A stretch of 34,798 nt of DNA from Opitutales bacterium (GTDB taxonomy: Bacteria; Verrucomicrobiota; Verrucomicrobiia; Opitutales; JABSRG01). The translations under genes were made by a program, and so were the position numbers. Location: contig JABSRG010000043.1 of the NCBI GenBank assembly GCA_013215165.1, positions 1 through 34,798 of the forward strand, written 5' to 3'. The stretch's first letter is position 1; each line of letters starts with the position of its first letter. The notes beneath the pieces were generated by a model. That model was not told where the DNA came from. It saw only the letters and a program-made list of their open reading frames with translations, and searched no databases. Positions 1 through 8,965 of the stretch are shown piece after piece.

Positions 1-1467
1 GATGGCGGTGTGCACTTGTATAATTCAAATCCGATGGTGCATTCCGTGGATCGTTTTGTTCTCAGAGGAGGGCGACAGACTATTACTTTAGGTAACCCAC
101 GGGGTGGTATATTTGTGGAGTTGGTGATACGCACTACCGAGGTTGCGGATTTGTCGGTGCATAGCATCCGCATGCTGTCACGCCAGGTGCTTTTGAATGA
201 GGCTCGGGTGGCGCAATTTTCTTCCGGCGATGCTGACTTTGATTGGGCATGGGACAAAAGCCTTCACACCCTGGAATCGGGAACAGATGATGCCTACTCA
301 GACTGCCCATGGCGGGAGCGCGGCACTTATATCGGAGATTGCTTGGTCAATCTGCATTTACACGAGCAGGTTTCAGCGGATTTTTCTTTGGCCCGGCGCA
401 CATTTCAAATGTTTGGTGAAGGACAACATGAGGACGGAGAGTTGAAAGGTACGTTACCCTCGGTTGTTCCAGCCTGGCTTCGTGACGGCCATGAAGATTT
501 TACGTTCATTTGGGTCATTGGACTCAGGGACTATTGGACGCATACTGGGGACCTCAGTTTGGTCGAGGAAATGTGGGACCGTGTGTTGAGACTCTGGGAG
601 AGCCCAGCTTGGTTGATGAATTCAAAGGGGTTGCTCGATCTTAGTGCAGGGCGCCACTCCAGATGTTTCATCGATTGGGGGAAAGATGGAAAACAAAAGG
701 AGGGTAAGAGTCATTTGCCGGCTAATATGTTTCGCTTGGAAGCATTAAAGGCGACCGCTCAGATGGCAGCGTTACTACAAAAGCATGATCTTGCCGAACT
801 TTACGCTGACCAAGCCAAGGCTGCTTCGGAAACCCTGCTACGCGTGCTTTGGAACGAGGAATTAGGCAGGTTCAATCAGGCTGAAAACGACGCTAGCTTG
901 CCCATTCATGGAAATGTGCTGGCTCTCTCCTTTGGCTTGGGTGATTGCGAGCGTATTCTAGAGTTTTTGGAACCGCATCTTCGTTCAAACTTTGAGCGTG
1001 GTATTGAAGACGAGAAGCCTTACTTAGAGCTGTATTTTCAAAGCTACCTCTACCCTGCACTTGCGAAGATGGGGCGCACTGATTTAGCGGAATTGATGAT
1101 CAGTCACCACTACGGTTTTCTGCGCAGCTTGGATAAGCCCACCTTGAACGAATGCTTTGGGCGTGCCCACAGAGGGGTAGGCAGTTGCTGTCATAGTTGG
1201 AGTGGGGCTGCTGGGGTGTATATTCATCGTTTTATTATCGGCCTCAGGCTTGTGGAAGCGGGTAGGCCTAATCATCTGATTCTGGATCCAAAAACCACAG
1301 CCATTGATTCAATATCGGCGGTGCTCCCCCGTCAGGACGGTGAAATTCGTATTGAGTGGAAGCGTAATGCAGAAGGTATCATTGAAGCGAAAGTCGAGAA
1401 GCCATCGTCTGTGACGATTGAGTTTGCGGATGGAGTGGTTGATGCAGGCGCTTTGATCGATAGCTGA
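1..1467 (+). CDS. Alpha-L-rhamnosidase-like glycoside hydrolase (GH78-type), 5' end outside window
   Basis: The frame is open to base 1, so this is the C-terminal part (about 488 residues) of a longer protein; the GTG at base 10 is probably an internal valine. The segment DCPWRERGTYIGD (around residues 98-110) matches the acidic region of the (alpha/alpha)6-barrel of GH78 rhamnosidases, and later Trp/Gly-rich stretches such as LNECFG and SCCHSWSGA fit the same barrel. The final 80 residues look like the C-terminal beta-sandwich. Family members release terminal L-rhamnose from plant or algal polysaccharides and glycosides. The signal peptide, if any, is off the left edge. Substrate is not determined; related six-hairpin families (GH95, GH127) are possible but fit less well. 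Confidence 0.75.
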   Translation, partial: DGGVHLYNSNPMVHSVDRFVLRGGRQTITLGNPRGGIFVELVIRTTEVADLSVHSIRMLSRQVLLNEARVAQFSSGDADFDWAWDKSLHTLESGTDDAYSDCPWRERGTYIGDCLVNLHLHEQVSADFSLARRTFQMFGEGQHEDGELKGTLPSVVPAWLRDGHEDFTFIWVIGLRDYWTHTGDLSLVEEMWDRVLRLWESPAWLMNSKGLLDLSAGRHSRCFIDWGKDGKQKEGKSHLPANMFRLEALKATAQMAALLQKHDLAELYADQAKAASETLLRVLWNEELGRFNQAENDASLPIHGNVLALSFGLGDCERILEFLEPHLRSNFERGIEDEKPYLELYFQSYLYPALAKMGRTDLAELMISHHYGFLRSLDKPTLNECFGRAHRGVGSCCHSWSGAAGVYIHRFIIGLRLVEAGRPNHLILDPKTTAIDSISAVLPRQDGEIRIEWKRNAEGIIEAKVEKPSSVTIEFADGVVDAGALIDS

Positions 1468-1587
1468 AGTTTCTTCCTATTAACCAGCTGAGGGAAGCTC
1501 CAGGCTCCCGCTAGTGTCACTGAGCGAGATGTAGCCCGGGCGTCCGAGCTATTTGCAAAGCGGCGCGTTGTTTGCTCATTATATGGC

Positions 1588-2409
1588 ATGAATCTGACTC
1601 AAGTGAGGGAATATACCCGAATGCAGCCGGACACTAAACTGCGATCTGGTGACCAATTTCTTTCGGGTGGCACCTGGCTGTTTTCTGCTCCCCATCCGGA
1701 AGCGTTGCGTTTAGTGGATTTAACTGATGACGCTGCTGAGCCGAGTTGGGAAGAAGGGTCTGGGTTGGCTTTGCCCGCTGCCCTGAGGTTGGGGAACTTG
1801 AGTCGTTGGGCTGCGGCAAGTGACCTTGAAGCAGCTGGACTGTTTGTCGCAGGAATCAATGGGTTATCCTCTTCGTGGAAGATCATTGAGCGTTCTACAG
1901 TGGGAGGAAATATTGGTCTTTCTTTGGCAAAAGGTGCGATGACGCCCCTGTGCCTCGCATTGGATGGTATTTATGAATTGGAGGGTCCTGATGAAGCAAA
2001 GCGCGTGGTGTCGGCAGAGAATTTTCAGACGGGAAGTATGTGTAATGTGCTCATGCCACAAGAGTATGTGAGGCGTGTGCTCATACCTGCTTCGGCAATG
2101 CATCAAGCATGGGCTTTGGAACGGATTACCATGACTGCCGGGAGTCATGTAGCCACTAATGTGATTGGCACTTGGGATCCATCAACGGGCCAATTCAGTC
2201 TCACGATTTCAGCAGTCTTAACCTTTCCGGTGCGCATAGATTTCTCGACTCCACCCGCAGACATTAAGTCTATTCATGATGCCATAGACGCACGCCTTCA
2301 GGGTAATGATTACATGGATGATCAACATGGTTCGGCACCTTATCGTCATGCCATGGCACGTTATCTTGCAGAGCGTGTGCTCGCGAAATTATCACCACGA
2401 TGGAACTAG
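1588..2409 (+). CDS. FAD-binding subunit of a molybdenum hydroxylase (xanthine dehydrogenase/CoxM family)
   Basis: 273 residues, the usual size of a separate FAD subunit (CoxM/XdhB type). The segment [17 protein letters not shown] (about residues 99-115) corresponds to the FAD-contacting TxGGN loop, and the C-terminal third fits the CO-dehydrogenase flavoprotein C-terminal domain. The subunit passes electrons from the Fe-S clusters of the partner to NAD or another acceptor. Its last 10 bases overlap the start of the next gene, indicating translational coupling and a two-gene operon. The N-terminal FAD loop (FLSGGTWLF) is less canonical than the usual AGGTDL form. The physiological substrate cannot be read from this subunit. 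Confidence 0.8.
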   Translation: MNLTQVREYTRMQPDTKLRSGDQFLSGGTWLFSAPHPEALRLVDLTDDAAEPSWEEGSGLALPAALRLGNLSRWAAASDLEAAGLFVAGINGLSSSWKIIERSTVGGNIGLSLAKGAMTPLCLALDGIYELEGPDEAKRVVSAENFQTGSMCNVLMPQEYVRRVLIPASAMHQAWALERITMTAGSHVATNVIGTWDPSTGQFSLTISAVLTFPVRIDFSTPPADIKSIHDAIDARLQGNDYMDDQHGSAPYRHAMARYLAERVLAKLSPRWN

Positions 2410-5051
2410 GTCTAAACGGTAAGCAGGTCACTTTTGCACCGCGTCCTGGCCAGTCTCTTTTGTCTGTTCTTAGGGAGCATGGTATCACGGGACCCCGTAA
2501 GGGTTGTGACGCTGGGGACTGTGGCTGTTGTACGGTATTACTTAACGGTGAGGCGGTTCAGAGCTGCATCACCCCTGCCCGCCAGTGTGAAGATGGTGAT
2601 ATCGCAACCGTTGAATCGCTTGCCCAAGGCAAAGTTCTCTCATCGATCCAGGAACATTTTTTAAACGCGCAAGGTTTTCAGTGCGGCTATTGCACCGCTG
2701 GCTTCGTGACCACTCTGTCCGCTGAGAACCTACCCGATCACCTGGATGAACAGTCGATGCTCAAGGGTAATTATTGCCGTTGCACGGGTTATGGATCGAT
2801 TCGCGATGCGTTAGCGGGGACCTGTAATATCGAAATAGACACGCCGGGACAATCTGTGGGTAAATCTTTGCCGAGTCACTACGGCAAAGAAATCCTGACC
2901 GGAAAGCCTGCCTTTACCTCCGACTTCCTAGAGCCGGGAACGGTTTTCATCAAAATGCTCCGCTCGCCGCATGCGCACGCCCGAATTATTGACATCGATG
3001 CTCGAGCTGCGCTGAAGATGGATGGAGTGGTTGCGGTCTTCACTCATAAGGATGTGCCCAAGACCTATTATTCAACGGCCTGTCATCCCTCTCCCGCGAA
3101 AGATCCCTTAGATACACGTATGCTAGACGACGTAGTACGCTATGTTGGTCAGCGTGTGGCTGCTGTAGTGGCCGAGAATGAGGACACCGCGGCAGAAGCA
3201 CTCAAGCGAATCGAAGTAAGTTATGAGGTCTTGCCACATGTGTTGACTGCAAAAGAGGCGCTCGAAGCTAGGGCGCCAAAGGTGCATCCCGAACAAGGGA
3301 AAGCTAAGATCTTTGATGCATCGTCGAATTTAGCGGCGCAGCTTGAAGATGAACGAGGAGATTTTGATTATGCCTTCAACTCGGCGAAGCACCAGATTTC
3401 GCTCACTGTAACGACTCCGCGCCAACAACATACTCATTTGGAGCCCCATGTTGCTACCGCGTGGGTGGATGAGGACGATGTCCTAAATGTTCGCTCGAGC
3501 ACGCAGGTCCCCTTCTTGGCCCGAGAGACGCTCAGTAGACTTTTGGAATTACCGGAAGAAAAAATCCGCGTGTTTAAGCCACGAGTCGGGGGAGGTTTTG
3601 GAAACAAGCAGGAAGTGCAGGCTGAAGACATGGTAGCTTTTGCTGCATTGAAACTGGGCCGGACGGTGCATTGGGAGTATACGCGTGAAGAGGAGTTTGT
3701 AGCATCTTCTACGCGGCATGCCACGGAGATAACTATTCGTGCTGGAGCGGATGCAGATGGAAAACTGGTGGCGCTTTCGATGGATTATCTCGCCAACACA
3801 GGAGCCTATGGAAACCACTCCATGGACATCCTCTATTGTTCCTCATTTGAAGCCCTTGCTGCTTACCGATGTCCGAATAAAAAACTGCTGGGCCGTTCGG
3901 TCTACACCCATACCGTTCCGGGCGGTGCTTTCCGAGGCTATGGTGGTACCCAGGCGACTTTCGCAGTAGAGAGTGCCTTACATGATTTAGCTGAATTGGG
4001 TGGCTGGGATCCGGAAACCTTTGTTTGTCAAAACCTGGTTCGGCCCGGCGACCCGCTGAATATTGGGAATGAGGACGCTCCGCATCACGCTATCGGTAGC
4101 TACGGCGTTGACGCGTGCATGGAGTGGGTCCAGGGCCAGCTCGAAAAGCCCGAAAGACCCGCAGATCTTGGGCCTGAATGGAAGACTGGAAAGGGCACTG
4201 CAGTGGCCATGCTTGCATCGGGTATTGCAGTCACTCATGAGTCGCGAGCTCGAGTGAGCTTCCATCCCAACACAGGGCGTTTTACCCTGTTTGTGGGTAC
4301 TGCCGATATCGGAACAGGCTCCGATACTTCATTGCGGCAAATCGCCGCAGATGTGTTGGACACACAGGTCTGTATGATCGATCTCGTCGCTGCAGACACA
4401 TCCCAAACCCCCTACGACGGCGGAGCCTATGCTTCTTGTACGATTTTCATCGCGGGAAATGCTGTAAAACGTGCTGCTGAAGATCTTAAATCTAAATTGA
4501 TCAAAGGGTCTGACCAGGTCTTGGAGGGTTCAGGAAGCTATCGGGCGGACCCGGTGCCCATGTCGTTTGCTGTGAATGGGGTGCATCTGGCGGTAAACGA
4601 GATAACGGGGCATATTAAGCTCCTCGATATCTTCCAGGCGGTCGATATCGGTCAGCGTATTAATCCCCAATTCTGCAAAGGGCAGGTAGAGGGCGCGACG
4701 GCCCAGGCTATAGGTTTGTGCCAATTCGAAGAGCTACTTGTCTTAGAAGACGGTCGAATCAGGAATGCCGCGTTGCGGGATTATCGCATCCCTCAAATCG
4801 GTGATGTGCCGCCTGTTCAAACACACTTTGTTGAGCGCCCCGACCCCTATGGGCCACATGGGGCGAAGGCAGTCGGTGAATTGACGATCAATTCTTTCCC
4901 GCCAGCCTTCGGTAACGCCGTGAAACATGCACTCGGTCGACGGTTCACGAGTCTACCGATGACCCCGTCTAAGGTGTGGGAAACGCTGCATGGAGCTGAC
5001 TTTGATGCCGAGGCTTTGCACATTGAGCCTGCTCCGGGCGTGAATCACTGA
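2400..5051 (+). CDS. Fused iron-sulfur/molybdopterin catalytic subunit of a xanthine dehydrogenase-family hydroxylase
   Basis: 883 residues. Residues 1-140 are a [2Fe-2S] ferredoxin plus all-alpha Fe-S domain: C36, C41, C44 and C56 form the first cluster, and the CxxC (95/98) and CRC (126/128) motifs form the second. The rest is the molybdopterin-binding aldehyde oxidase/xanthine dehydrogenase domain, with GGGFGNK, the GGAFRGYGG loop, and a C-terminal GAKAVGE segment carrying the catalytic glutamate. The FAD domain is a separate upstream gene, so the order is FAD | Fe-S+Mo, with small and large subunits fused. It hydroxylates purines, aldehydes or N-heterocycles; the substrate is unknown, and no purine-catabolism genes are adjacent. 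It is a neighbour of a rhamnosidase rather than of a maturation factor such as XdhC. Confidence 0.88.
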   Translation: MELGLNGKQVTFAPRPGQSLLSVLREHGITGPRKGCDAGDCGCCTVLLNGEAVQSCITPARQCEDGDIATVESLAQGKVLSSIQEHFLNAQGFQCGYCTAGFVTTLSAENLPDHLDEQSMLKGNYCRCTGYGSIRDALAGTCNIEIDTPGQSVGKSLPSHYGKEILTGKPAFTSDFLEPGTVFIKMLRSPHAHARIIDIDARAALKMDGVVAVFTHKDVPKTYYSTACHPSPAKDPLDTRMLDDVVRYVGQRVAAVVAENEDTAAEALKRIEVSYEVLPHVLTAKEALEARAPKVHPEQGKAKIFDASSNLAAQLEDERGDFDYAFNSAKHQISLTVTTPRQQHTHLEPHVATAWVDEDDVLNVRSSTQVPFLARETLSRLLELPEEKIRVFKPRVGGGFGNKQEVQAEDMVAFAALKLGRTVHWEYTREEEFVASSTRHATEITIRAGADADGKLVALSMDYLANTGAYGNHSMDILYCSSFEALAAYRCPNKKLLGRSVYTHTVPGGAFRGYGGTQATFAVESALHDLAELGGWDPETFVCQNLVRPGDPLNIGNEDAPHHAIGSYGVDACMEWVQGQLEKPERPADLGPEWKTGKGTAVAMLASGIAVTHESRARVSFHPNTGRFTLFVGTADIGTGSDTSLRQIAADVLDTQVCMIDLVAADTSQTPYDGGAYASCTIFIAGNAVKRAAEDLKSKLIKGSDQVLEGSGSYRADPVPMSFAVNGVHLAVNEITGHIKLLDIFQAVDIGQRINPQFCKGQVEGATAQAIGLCQFEELLVLEDGRIRNAALRDYRIPQIGDVPPVQTHFVERPDPYGPHGAKAVGELTINSFPPAFGNAVKHALGRRFTSLPMTPSKVWETLHGADFDAEALHIEPAPGVNH

Positions 5052-5142
5052 TTCCCAGAGTCAAATTTTCTCTTAACCCGAGCTAAATGCTGCGTATATA
5101 GACGAGAGTATCCCTCTCTGGCGCTCGCCATTTGATTAATTT

Positions 5143-6615
5143 ATGAAAACTACCCGTCTTACACATACTCTGGCAACGGCATCGGTCTTTGCTTCGTCTC
5201 TTTTAATCGCACAATCGGGTGCCGAGTCGGAATCGCTTTTCGACTCGGTTGCTGAAGAACTTCGAACGGGGGGATCCGTGTTCGTCTACATGGATATGGA
5301 GGGAGTCGTCGATACTGTCGGAGACTGGACGACGACTTTTTATCAAAAACTCTCAGCGTCAGACCCGGCGCAGTATCCACCTATCCCCATCGATTTCAAA
5401 TCCCAGCTTCGGACGCTTGGGTTGGGACAATTGAAAGCTTACGGGTTAAGCTACGGCCAGGGGGAAGATGGTATCTATGAAAACCGCTCGCTCTTGCTGA
5501 CCGAGGGAGAGCCCAGTGGATTGCTTTCAATCTACGGAAGTGAGAATACGAGCTTCGATATTGTGGATATTGCTCCGGCAGACAGTGATCTGGTGTTTGA
5601 CATGCAGCTGGATATTGGTGCCGTTGAAACCACAGTCCGCGACATTGCCGCAAGTATCATGGGGCCAATGGGACCTGGTTTAATTGATGCGACGCTCATG
5701 AACCCCATGACGCCTTCTGGGTTGACTGGAAAAGACATCATAGCGGCGCTGTCTACGCGCTTTTCTGGTTTTGTGGATTTTGGAAACCTTGAAGCCGTCG
5801 AGAATGGTATGGAAAACCTGCAAGAGTTGAATGCCTCGGCATACATCAAAATAGTCGGGGCAGCCAACACGCTGGAAGCAATTGCAGGTCTCGTAGGCGC
5901 GGAAATCACCCCGTCTGACGAGCCAGGTATCGCCCAAGTTGTGACACTCGATATGCTGGAAATGATGCTGGGTAAGCCATTTTACTTGTTCAGCGCCGAT
6001 GCAGGAAATTTGATTTTCGCAGAGAGCCTAGCCGAGCCGAAGTCCTCCACGACAAGCGTCAGTGGTCTAGATTCATTTAAGAAGCTCGCCGAGGGGCTCC
6101 CTGAAGAAGGCTCAATGTTTGTATATTACAGCGAAAAACTTGAACAGGCTCAGGCAATTCAAGCGAAAATGATGGCCTCAGGCTCAGATAATCCCGTGAT
6201 CCAGGAGCTGTTCCGTCTAGTGGATACCCAGTCAGGTAGTGGTGCGGCGGTAGTAGAGATCCGCGATGACGGCATCTACTCTGTAAGTCGGTCCACAAAC
6301 TCCCTCGGTCAGCAGCTCGTAGTCACCATGGCTACGGCAATGGCTCCTGCACTCGTTAGTAATAATGCCATAGCTGATATGGCCTCAGGTAAGGCTATCG
6401 AAAACAACCTGAGGATGATCCTTGCCGCAGGGAATCAGTATATGCTCGAGAATGGTACTGATACAGCGACCTATCAGCAGATACTCGATGGAACCTATTT
6501 TGAGCCTATTGAATCCGTCCGTGGAGAGACCTATGATGATATCGTTGTCGATAGTGGTGGGGGAATCCTTGTGGTGATCACGGAAGATGGTGAGGTGATT
6601 TCATTGGAATACTAG
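5143..6615 (+). CDS. Secreted protein of unknown function with pseudopilin-like C-terminus
   Basis: 490 residues with an N-terminal signal peptide (Lys/Arg start, hydrophobic stretch to about residue 25, likely cleavage near QSGA-ES). The body is an alternation of short helices and beta strands reminiscent of DUF3352-type periplasmic proteins and contains two similar phrases (GGSVFVYMD near the start, EGSMFVYYSE in the second half), suggesting an internal duplication. The last 75 residues (NLRMILAAGNQYMLENG..., then YFEPI...GETYDDIVV) resemble the globular tail of Verrucomicrobial type II pseudopilins, but without a pilin N-terminal helix. It lies 91 bases after the hydroxylase on the same strand. 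I do not recognise a named family; export to periplasm or surface is inferred. Confidence 0.7.
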   Translation: MKTTRLTHTLATASVFASSLLIAQSGAESESLFDSVAEELRTGGSVFVYMDMEGVVDTVGDWTTTFYQKLSASDPAQYPPIPIDFKSQLRTLGLGQLKAYGLSYGQGEDGIYENRSLLLTEGEPSGLLSIYGSENTSFDIVDIAPADSDLVFDMQLDIGAVETTVRDIAASIMGPMGPGLIDATLMNPMTPSGLTGKDIIAALSTRFSGFVDFGNLEAVENGMENLQELNASAYIKIVGAANTLEAIAGLVGAEITPSDEPGIAQVVTLDMLEMMLGKPFYLFSADAGNLIFAESLAEPKSSTTSVSGLDSFKKLAEGLPEEGSMFVYYSEKLEQAQAIQAKMMASGSDNPVIQELFRLVDTQSGSGAAVVEIRDDGIYSVSRSTNSLGQQLVVTMATAMAPALVSNNAIADMASGKAIENNLRMILAAGNQYMLENGTDTATYQQILDGTYFEPIESVRGETYDDIVVDSGGGILVVITEDGEVISLEY

Positions 6616-6914
6616 GATCTAAAGGAGATCACAGCCACCCCATAGGGTTTCGACATTTCACTGAACTTCTAACTTCTTATGTCTTCGAGAATTAGAGGGC
6701 TCTCTGGTGCTGTAAAATTCGATTCTCTAGCGGTTGAACGCTTTGCCATTCCAATGTGAGGCTGGAACGTCGTAGCGCCATGCTGTTTGCTGATGAGTCA
6801 TTTTTTCTTTCGTCGAACGCTGAGGTCAATGACGCTGATGGAAGTCTTTTCTCGCTTGGAACCAAAACCTTTCTCCCATGCCCTAATCGCCAATCACGCC
6901 AGAAACATCTGCGT
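6616..6914. other. Non-coding junction between the chromosomal genes and the cassette island
   Basis: About 300 bases without a credible gene. Small open frames on both strands overlap one another and show no domain or convincing start. A weak stem (GAGAAT near 6690 with ATTCTC near 6720) is followed by five bases and GTT, and the phrase AACGCTGAGGT near 6814 is identical to the left arm of the attC-like site at 13298, but neither can be completed into a convincing attC. This is where the downstream recombination site of the hicAB cassette would be expected, so the array edge is probably degraded here. Confidence 0.45.
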
Positions 6915-7256
6915 TTAGTGCATCGGCTTCTTGTTCGCCCTGCTTTCGAGAGTATCAATAATCCATGAATTCAGACTCTTCCTGTCTTTCTTAGACTGTA
7001 TATAGATCTGCCTGTGCAAATCGGGGTCGAGACGTAGTGTAAGCTTACCCGAAAAAGGCTTCTCTGGCTCGTCGCCACGTTCTGCACAAAAATCAAGATA
7101 ATCATCAACAGAATCTTGAAACTCTTTTTTGAGCCCTTCGACGCTATCTGCTTGAAATGTAATAACATCCCTAAGATCGATTACTTCCCCATGAAAGATC
7201 TCGGCTTCGTCATCAAAAGTCACCGATCCTGTATATCCCTTATATTCCATGTTCAA
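6915..7256 (-). CDS. hicB: HicB-family antitoxin with C-terminal ribbon-helix-helix-like segment
   Basis: 113 residues. The N-terminal part (YKGYTGSVTFDDEAEIFHGEV, then ITFQADSVEGLKKEF) is the degenerate RNase-H-like HicB fold; the C-terminal part (GKLTLRLDPDLHRQI, then SLNSWIIDTLE) is a typical HicB DNA-binding helix region. HicB binds and silences the HicA RNase and represses its own operon. It follows hicA with a 17-base overlap, so the pair is co-translated, in the toxin-first order usual for hicAB. Alternative ATG two codons downstream. It sits at the left end of the attC array on the same strand as the other cassette genes; toxin-antitoxin pairs are common integron cargo. Confidence 0.88.
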   Translation of the reverse strand: MNMEYKGYTGSVTFDDEAEIFHGEVIDLRDVITFQADSVEGLKKEFQDSVDDYLDFCAERGDEPEKPFSGKLTLRLDPDLHRQIYIQSKKDRKSLNSWIIDTLESRANKKPMH

Positions 7257-7500
7257 CTCCTGCTGACTCTAGATAATTTCTGACCGACTTAACCGCCCCT
7301 TTATCGGTCTCTTTCTGTGGATGGGGCCGATGAAACACAGCACGCACTCCATTCAAATAAATTCGTACCCGAGACCCCCGCCCTTCTGTAACCTCTGCAC
7401 CTAGGGCCTTCATCATGGATTCGACATCTTTACAAGGAATGTCAGATCGTTCGGGTCTCTCGAAAATCTTCTGGATCGTAGCTTTGTGCCTTCGATTCAC
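7240..7500 (-). CDS. hicA: HicA-family mRNA interferase toxin
   Basis: 86 residues, the usual size. The central GRGSRVRIYLNG followed by VFHRPHPQKE is characteristic of the HicA double-stranded-RNA-binding-like subfamily; the His of FHRPHP region is conserved in these toxins. When free of HicB it cleaves mRNA and stops translation. Its start codon lies 46 bases from the AAC core of the attC-like site at 7547-7549, as expected for the first gene of a minus-strand integron cassette, and it overlaps hicB by 17 bases. No frameshift or stop is seen, so the pair appears functional. Confidence 0.87.
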   Translation of the reverse strand: MNRRHKATIQKIFERPERSDIPCKDVESMMKALGAEVTEGRGSRVRIYLNGVRAVFHRPHPQKETDKGAVKSVRNYLESAGVEHGI

Positions 7501-7542
7501 AAATTAAATGGTGGCACATAAAGACACCATGTCAAGCTTTCC

Positions 7543-7605
7543 GGCGAACGATGAGATGCCTTGACGGCGGCTTTAGCCGACATCGGGGCCACCGGCTGGA
7601 TATAG
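7543..7605 (-). other. attC: attC-like recombination site 1 (cassette boundary hicAB / repeat A)
   Basis: 63 bases. Plus-strand order: AAC core (7547-7549), spacer GATGA, inner arm GATGCCTT, hairpin CGGC...GCCG, inner arm GGGGC-c-ACC with an extrahelical C at 7590, spacer GGCTG, core GATATAG. The left inner arm has drifted relative to sites 3 and 6 (GGTGCTCC), and the right core reads GAT instead of GTT. Weakest of the complete sites. Confidence 0.6.
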
Positions 7606-7885
7606 GTGGCCGCTGGCGTGGGATTCGGTGAAGGAGGGGTGGAGCGGATAGATGATCGAGCCGCGGAAGGCGCAGAAAGGATGCGGAAACAGTTTCTTTG
7701 CGGGGGTGTTGGGAAGATGCTCTTCTACCACGCACGAAACACGGATTTGGTTGAGAAACACTTACTTTCGTGGGCTGATTCCCGGGACAATATTTCGTCG
7801 ATTACGAAAAATACGGAGAAGAAAAACTCTGCGTTAAGACGAACTGATTCTGCTGTAAAGAGGCTATTCTCTCTTATCCCATATC
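7549..7885. repeat. Gene-less repeat cassette, copy A (internally deleted)
   Basis: Copy A of a non-coding sequence also found at 8504-8965 and 13300-13782. Shared blocks include the attC region, GATAGATGATCG, CGGAAACAGTTTCTTTGCG, GAGAAACACTTACTTTCGTG, GGGACAATATTTCGTCG and AAGACGAACTGATT. Copy A lacks about 110 bases present in B and C after GGTGAAGGAG. It ends at CCATATC, which is also the left core of the next attC. It fills the gap between hicA and the yoeB-like gene; no open frame is conserved among the three copies. Confidence 0.85.
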
Positions 7886-7944
7886 GTAGAGTGTAGCCGA
7901 CGCCTAGGCGCAGCCTAGGTGTTGGCTATCACGACTGGTTGGCT
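7879..7944 (-). other. attC: attC-like recombination site 2 (downstream of yoeB-like cassette)
   Basis: 66 bases. Plus-strand order: core CCATATC, spacer GTAGA, inner arm GTGTAGCC (7891-7898), a hairpin with CCTAGG on both sides of loop CGCAG, inner arm GGCTA-t-CAC with an extrahelical T at 7929, spacer GACTG, core GTTGGCT. The TAA of the toxin gene begins 3 bases beyond the site. Nearly identical to site 4 through the hairpin and right half. The left core has ATC instead of AAC. Confidence 0.72.
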
Positions 7945-7946
7945 GT

Positions 7947-8216
7947 TTATTCGCCGTAGTGGGTCCACATTCGGACAATCTTCACTATTTTTTCTTCTTC
8001 GTAAACTTGGTAGACGATTCTGTGCTGAATGTTGATTCGTCGAGAATACGCCCCCTGCAAATCTCCAACCAGTGCTTCGTATTCCGGTGGTTTTTGGAAT
8101 GGGTCTTTCTTCAGGATATCGAGCAGATCAATCGCTTTCTGTTTTAGGTTATTCCGAGAAATTTTCTTTGCGTCTTTTTGAGCCTGCTTGGTGTATACGA
8201 GCTTATATTCTACCAT
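7947..8216 (-). CDS. yoeB: Txe/YoeB-family toxin (ribosome-dependent mRNA interferase)
   Basis: 89 residues, typical of the family. Conserved features are the Lys-rich helix KQAQKDAKKI, LKKDPFQKPPEYEALVGDLQGAYSRRI and the C-terminal HRIVYQV...RMWTHYGE; the Arg of SRRI and the His of WTHY match the catalytic residues of YoeB. It cleaves mRNA in the ribosomal A site. The antitoxin gene lies directly upstream with a 7-base overlap. The stop codon is 3 bases from attC-like site 2, the usual tight fit of a cassette gene to its attC. Confidence 0.9.
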   Translation of the reverse strand: MVEYKLVYTKQAQKDAKKISRNNLKQKAIDLLDILKKDPFQKPPEYEALVGDLQGAYSRRINIQHRIVYQVYEEEKIVKIVRMWTHYGE

Positions 8217-8452
8217 TCGATTGAATCGCTACATTCTTCTATGTTCTTTTTCATTCCCTTTTTGATGGAGTCGACCATGCCTGGAATTGTGCTTAGATGA
8301 ATGGTCTCGGAAATCGCTCTCCAGTCGTCTTCTGATACCAAGACTGCATTACCTCGCTTGCCTGTGATTTGTATTGGAATGTGGGATTCATTCGCTTCGT
8401 CGATCAGGCTGTAGAGATTATTCCTTGCACTGGTTGCTGTAATAGTAGTCAT
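8210..8452 (-). CDS. yefM: Phd/YefM-family antitoxin
   Basis: 80 residues from the start I prefer (MTTITATSARNNLYSLIDEA, ATG at 8452). The frame is open to an ATG at 8503, but the extra residues would cross the attC-like core at 8498-8504 and are not family-like, so the shorter form fits both the family and the cassette structure. N-terminal Phd/YefM DNA-binding fold with GNAVLVSEDDWRAISET is diagnostic; the C-terminal acidic/hydrophobic tail would wrap the toxin. It neutralises the YoeB-like toxin and autorepresses the pair. Start lies 46 bases from the cassette boundary. Confidence 0.88.
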   Translation of the reverse strand: MTTITATSARNNLYSLIDEANESHIPIQITGKRGNAVLVSEDDWRAISETIHLSTIPGMVDSIKKGMKKNIEECSDSIEW

Positions 8453-8497
8453 AGAATGGAACGTGCGCAAAAGCGTGCGTGTGTCAATTTTTCTTTT

Positions 8498-8560
8498 AGC
8501 CAACGGTGAGGTGCTCCGATGGCGGCGTTAGTCGACATTGGGGTCACCGGCTGGATATGG
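8498..8560 (-). other. attC: attC-like recombination site 3 (cassette boundary antitoxin / repeat B)
   Basis: 63 bases, same length as sites 1 and 6. Plus-strand order: core AGCCAAC, spacer GGTGA, inner arm GGTGCTCC (8510-8517), hairpin CGGC-GTTA-GTCG, inner arm GGGGT-c-ACC with an extrahelical C at 8545, spacer GGCTG, core GATATGG. Inner arms pair over 8 bp, counting G-T pairs. Confidence 0.72.
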
Positions 8561-8965
8561 GTGGCCGGTGGCGTGAGATTGGGTGAAGGAGTGGTGTGTC
8601 ATGTCGCTTACTGTTGGAACTTCAGCAGAGTCAGGTTTCGACTGATATCCGGCGGGGAAATACAGGCCTTTTCTCCGTGCCTTGGCGCCTCCGTGAGAGA
8701 TTTTTGGCGACGGATCGGTCGGAGCGATAGATGATCGAGCTGCGGAATGCGCAGAAAGGACGCGGAAACAGTTTCTTTGCGCCTTGAGCGAGCGGGTGTT
8801 GGAAGATGCTCTTTTACCACGGATGAAACACGGATGTGGGTGAGAAACACTTACTTTCGTGGGCTGATTCTTGGGACAATATTTCGTCGGATGCGGAAAA
8901 AATATACTCTGCGTTAAGACGAACTGATTCTGCTGGAAAGAGGCTATTCTCTTTGACCCCATATC
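8504..8965. repeat. Gene-less repeat cassette, copy B
   Basis: Full-length copy (about 460 bases), very similar to copy C from the attC-like site to the terminal CCATATC at 8959-8965. It includes the central block (GATATCCGGCGGGGAAATAC, GCCTTGGCGCCTCCGTGAGA) that copy A has lost. Short frames on either strand (for example a 71-codon plus-strand frame from 8519) start inside the attC and are broken relative to copy C by a 4-base length difference, so I treat it as non-coding. Confidence 0.87.

Noticed and set aside
1468-1587. GGGAAGC...GCTCCC hairpin after the rhamnosidase as terminator
   Set aside because: Short bulged stem without a following T-run; not strong enough to mark.
6680-6740. Possible attC for the hicAB cassette (GAGAAT/ATTCTC stem followed by five bases and GTT)
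   Set aside because: No AAC-type left core and no extrahelical base; a stem of six pairs can arise by chance.
6692-6968. Overlapping small frames on both strands beside hicB
   Set aside because: No domain, no ribosome-binding site, and they overlap each other and the hicB end.
8519-8734. 71-codon plus-strand frame in repeat B, with an equal-length frame in repeat C (13315-13530)
   Set aside because: Both begin inside the attC-like site, and a 4-base length difference shifts the frame between copies, so the protein sequence is not conserved.
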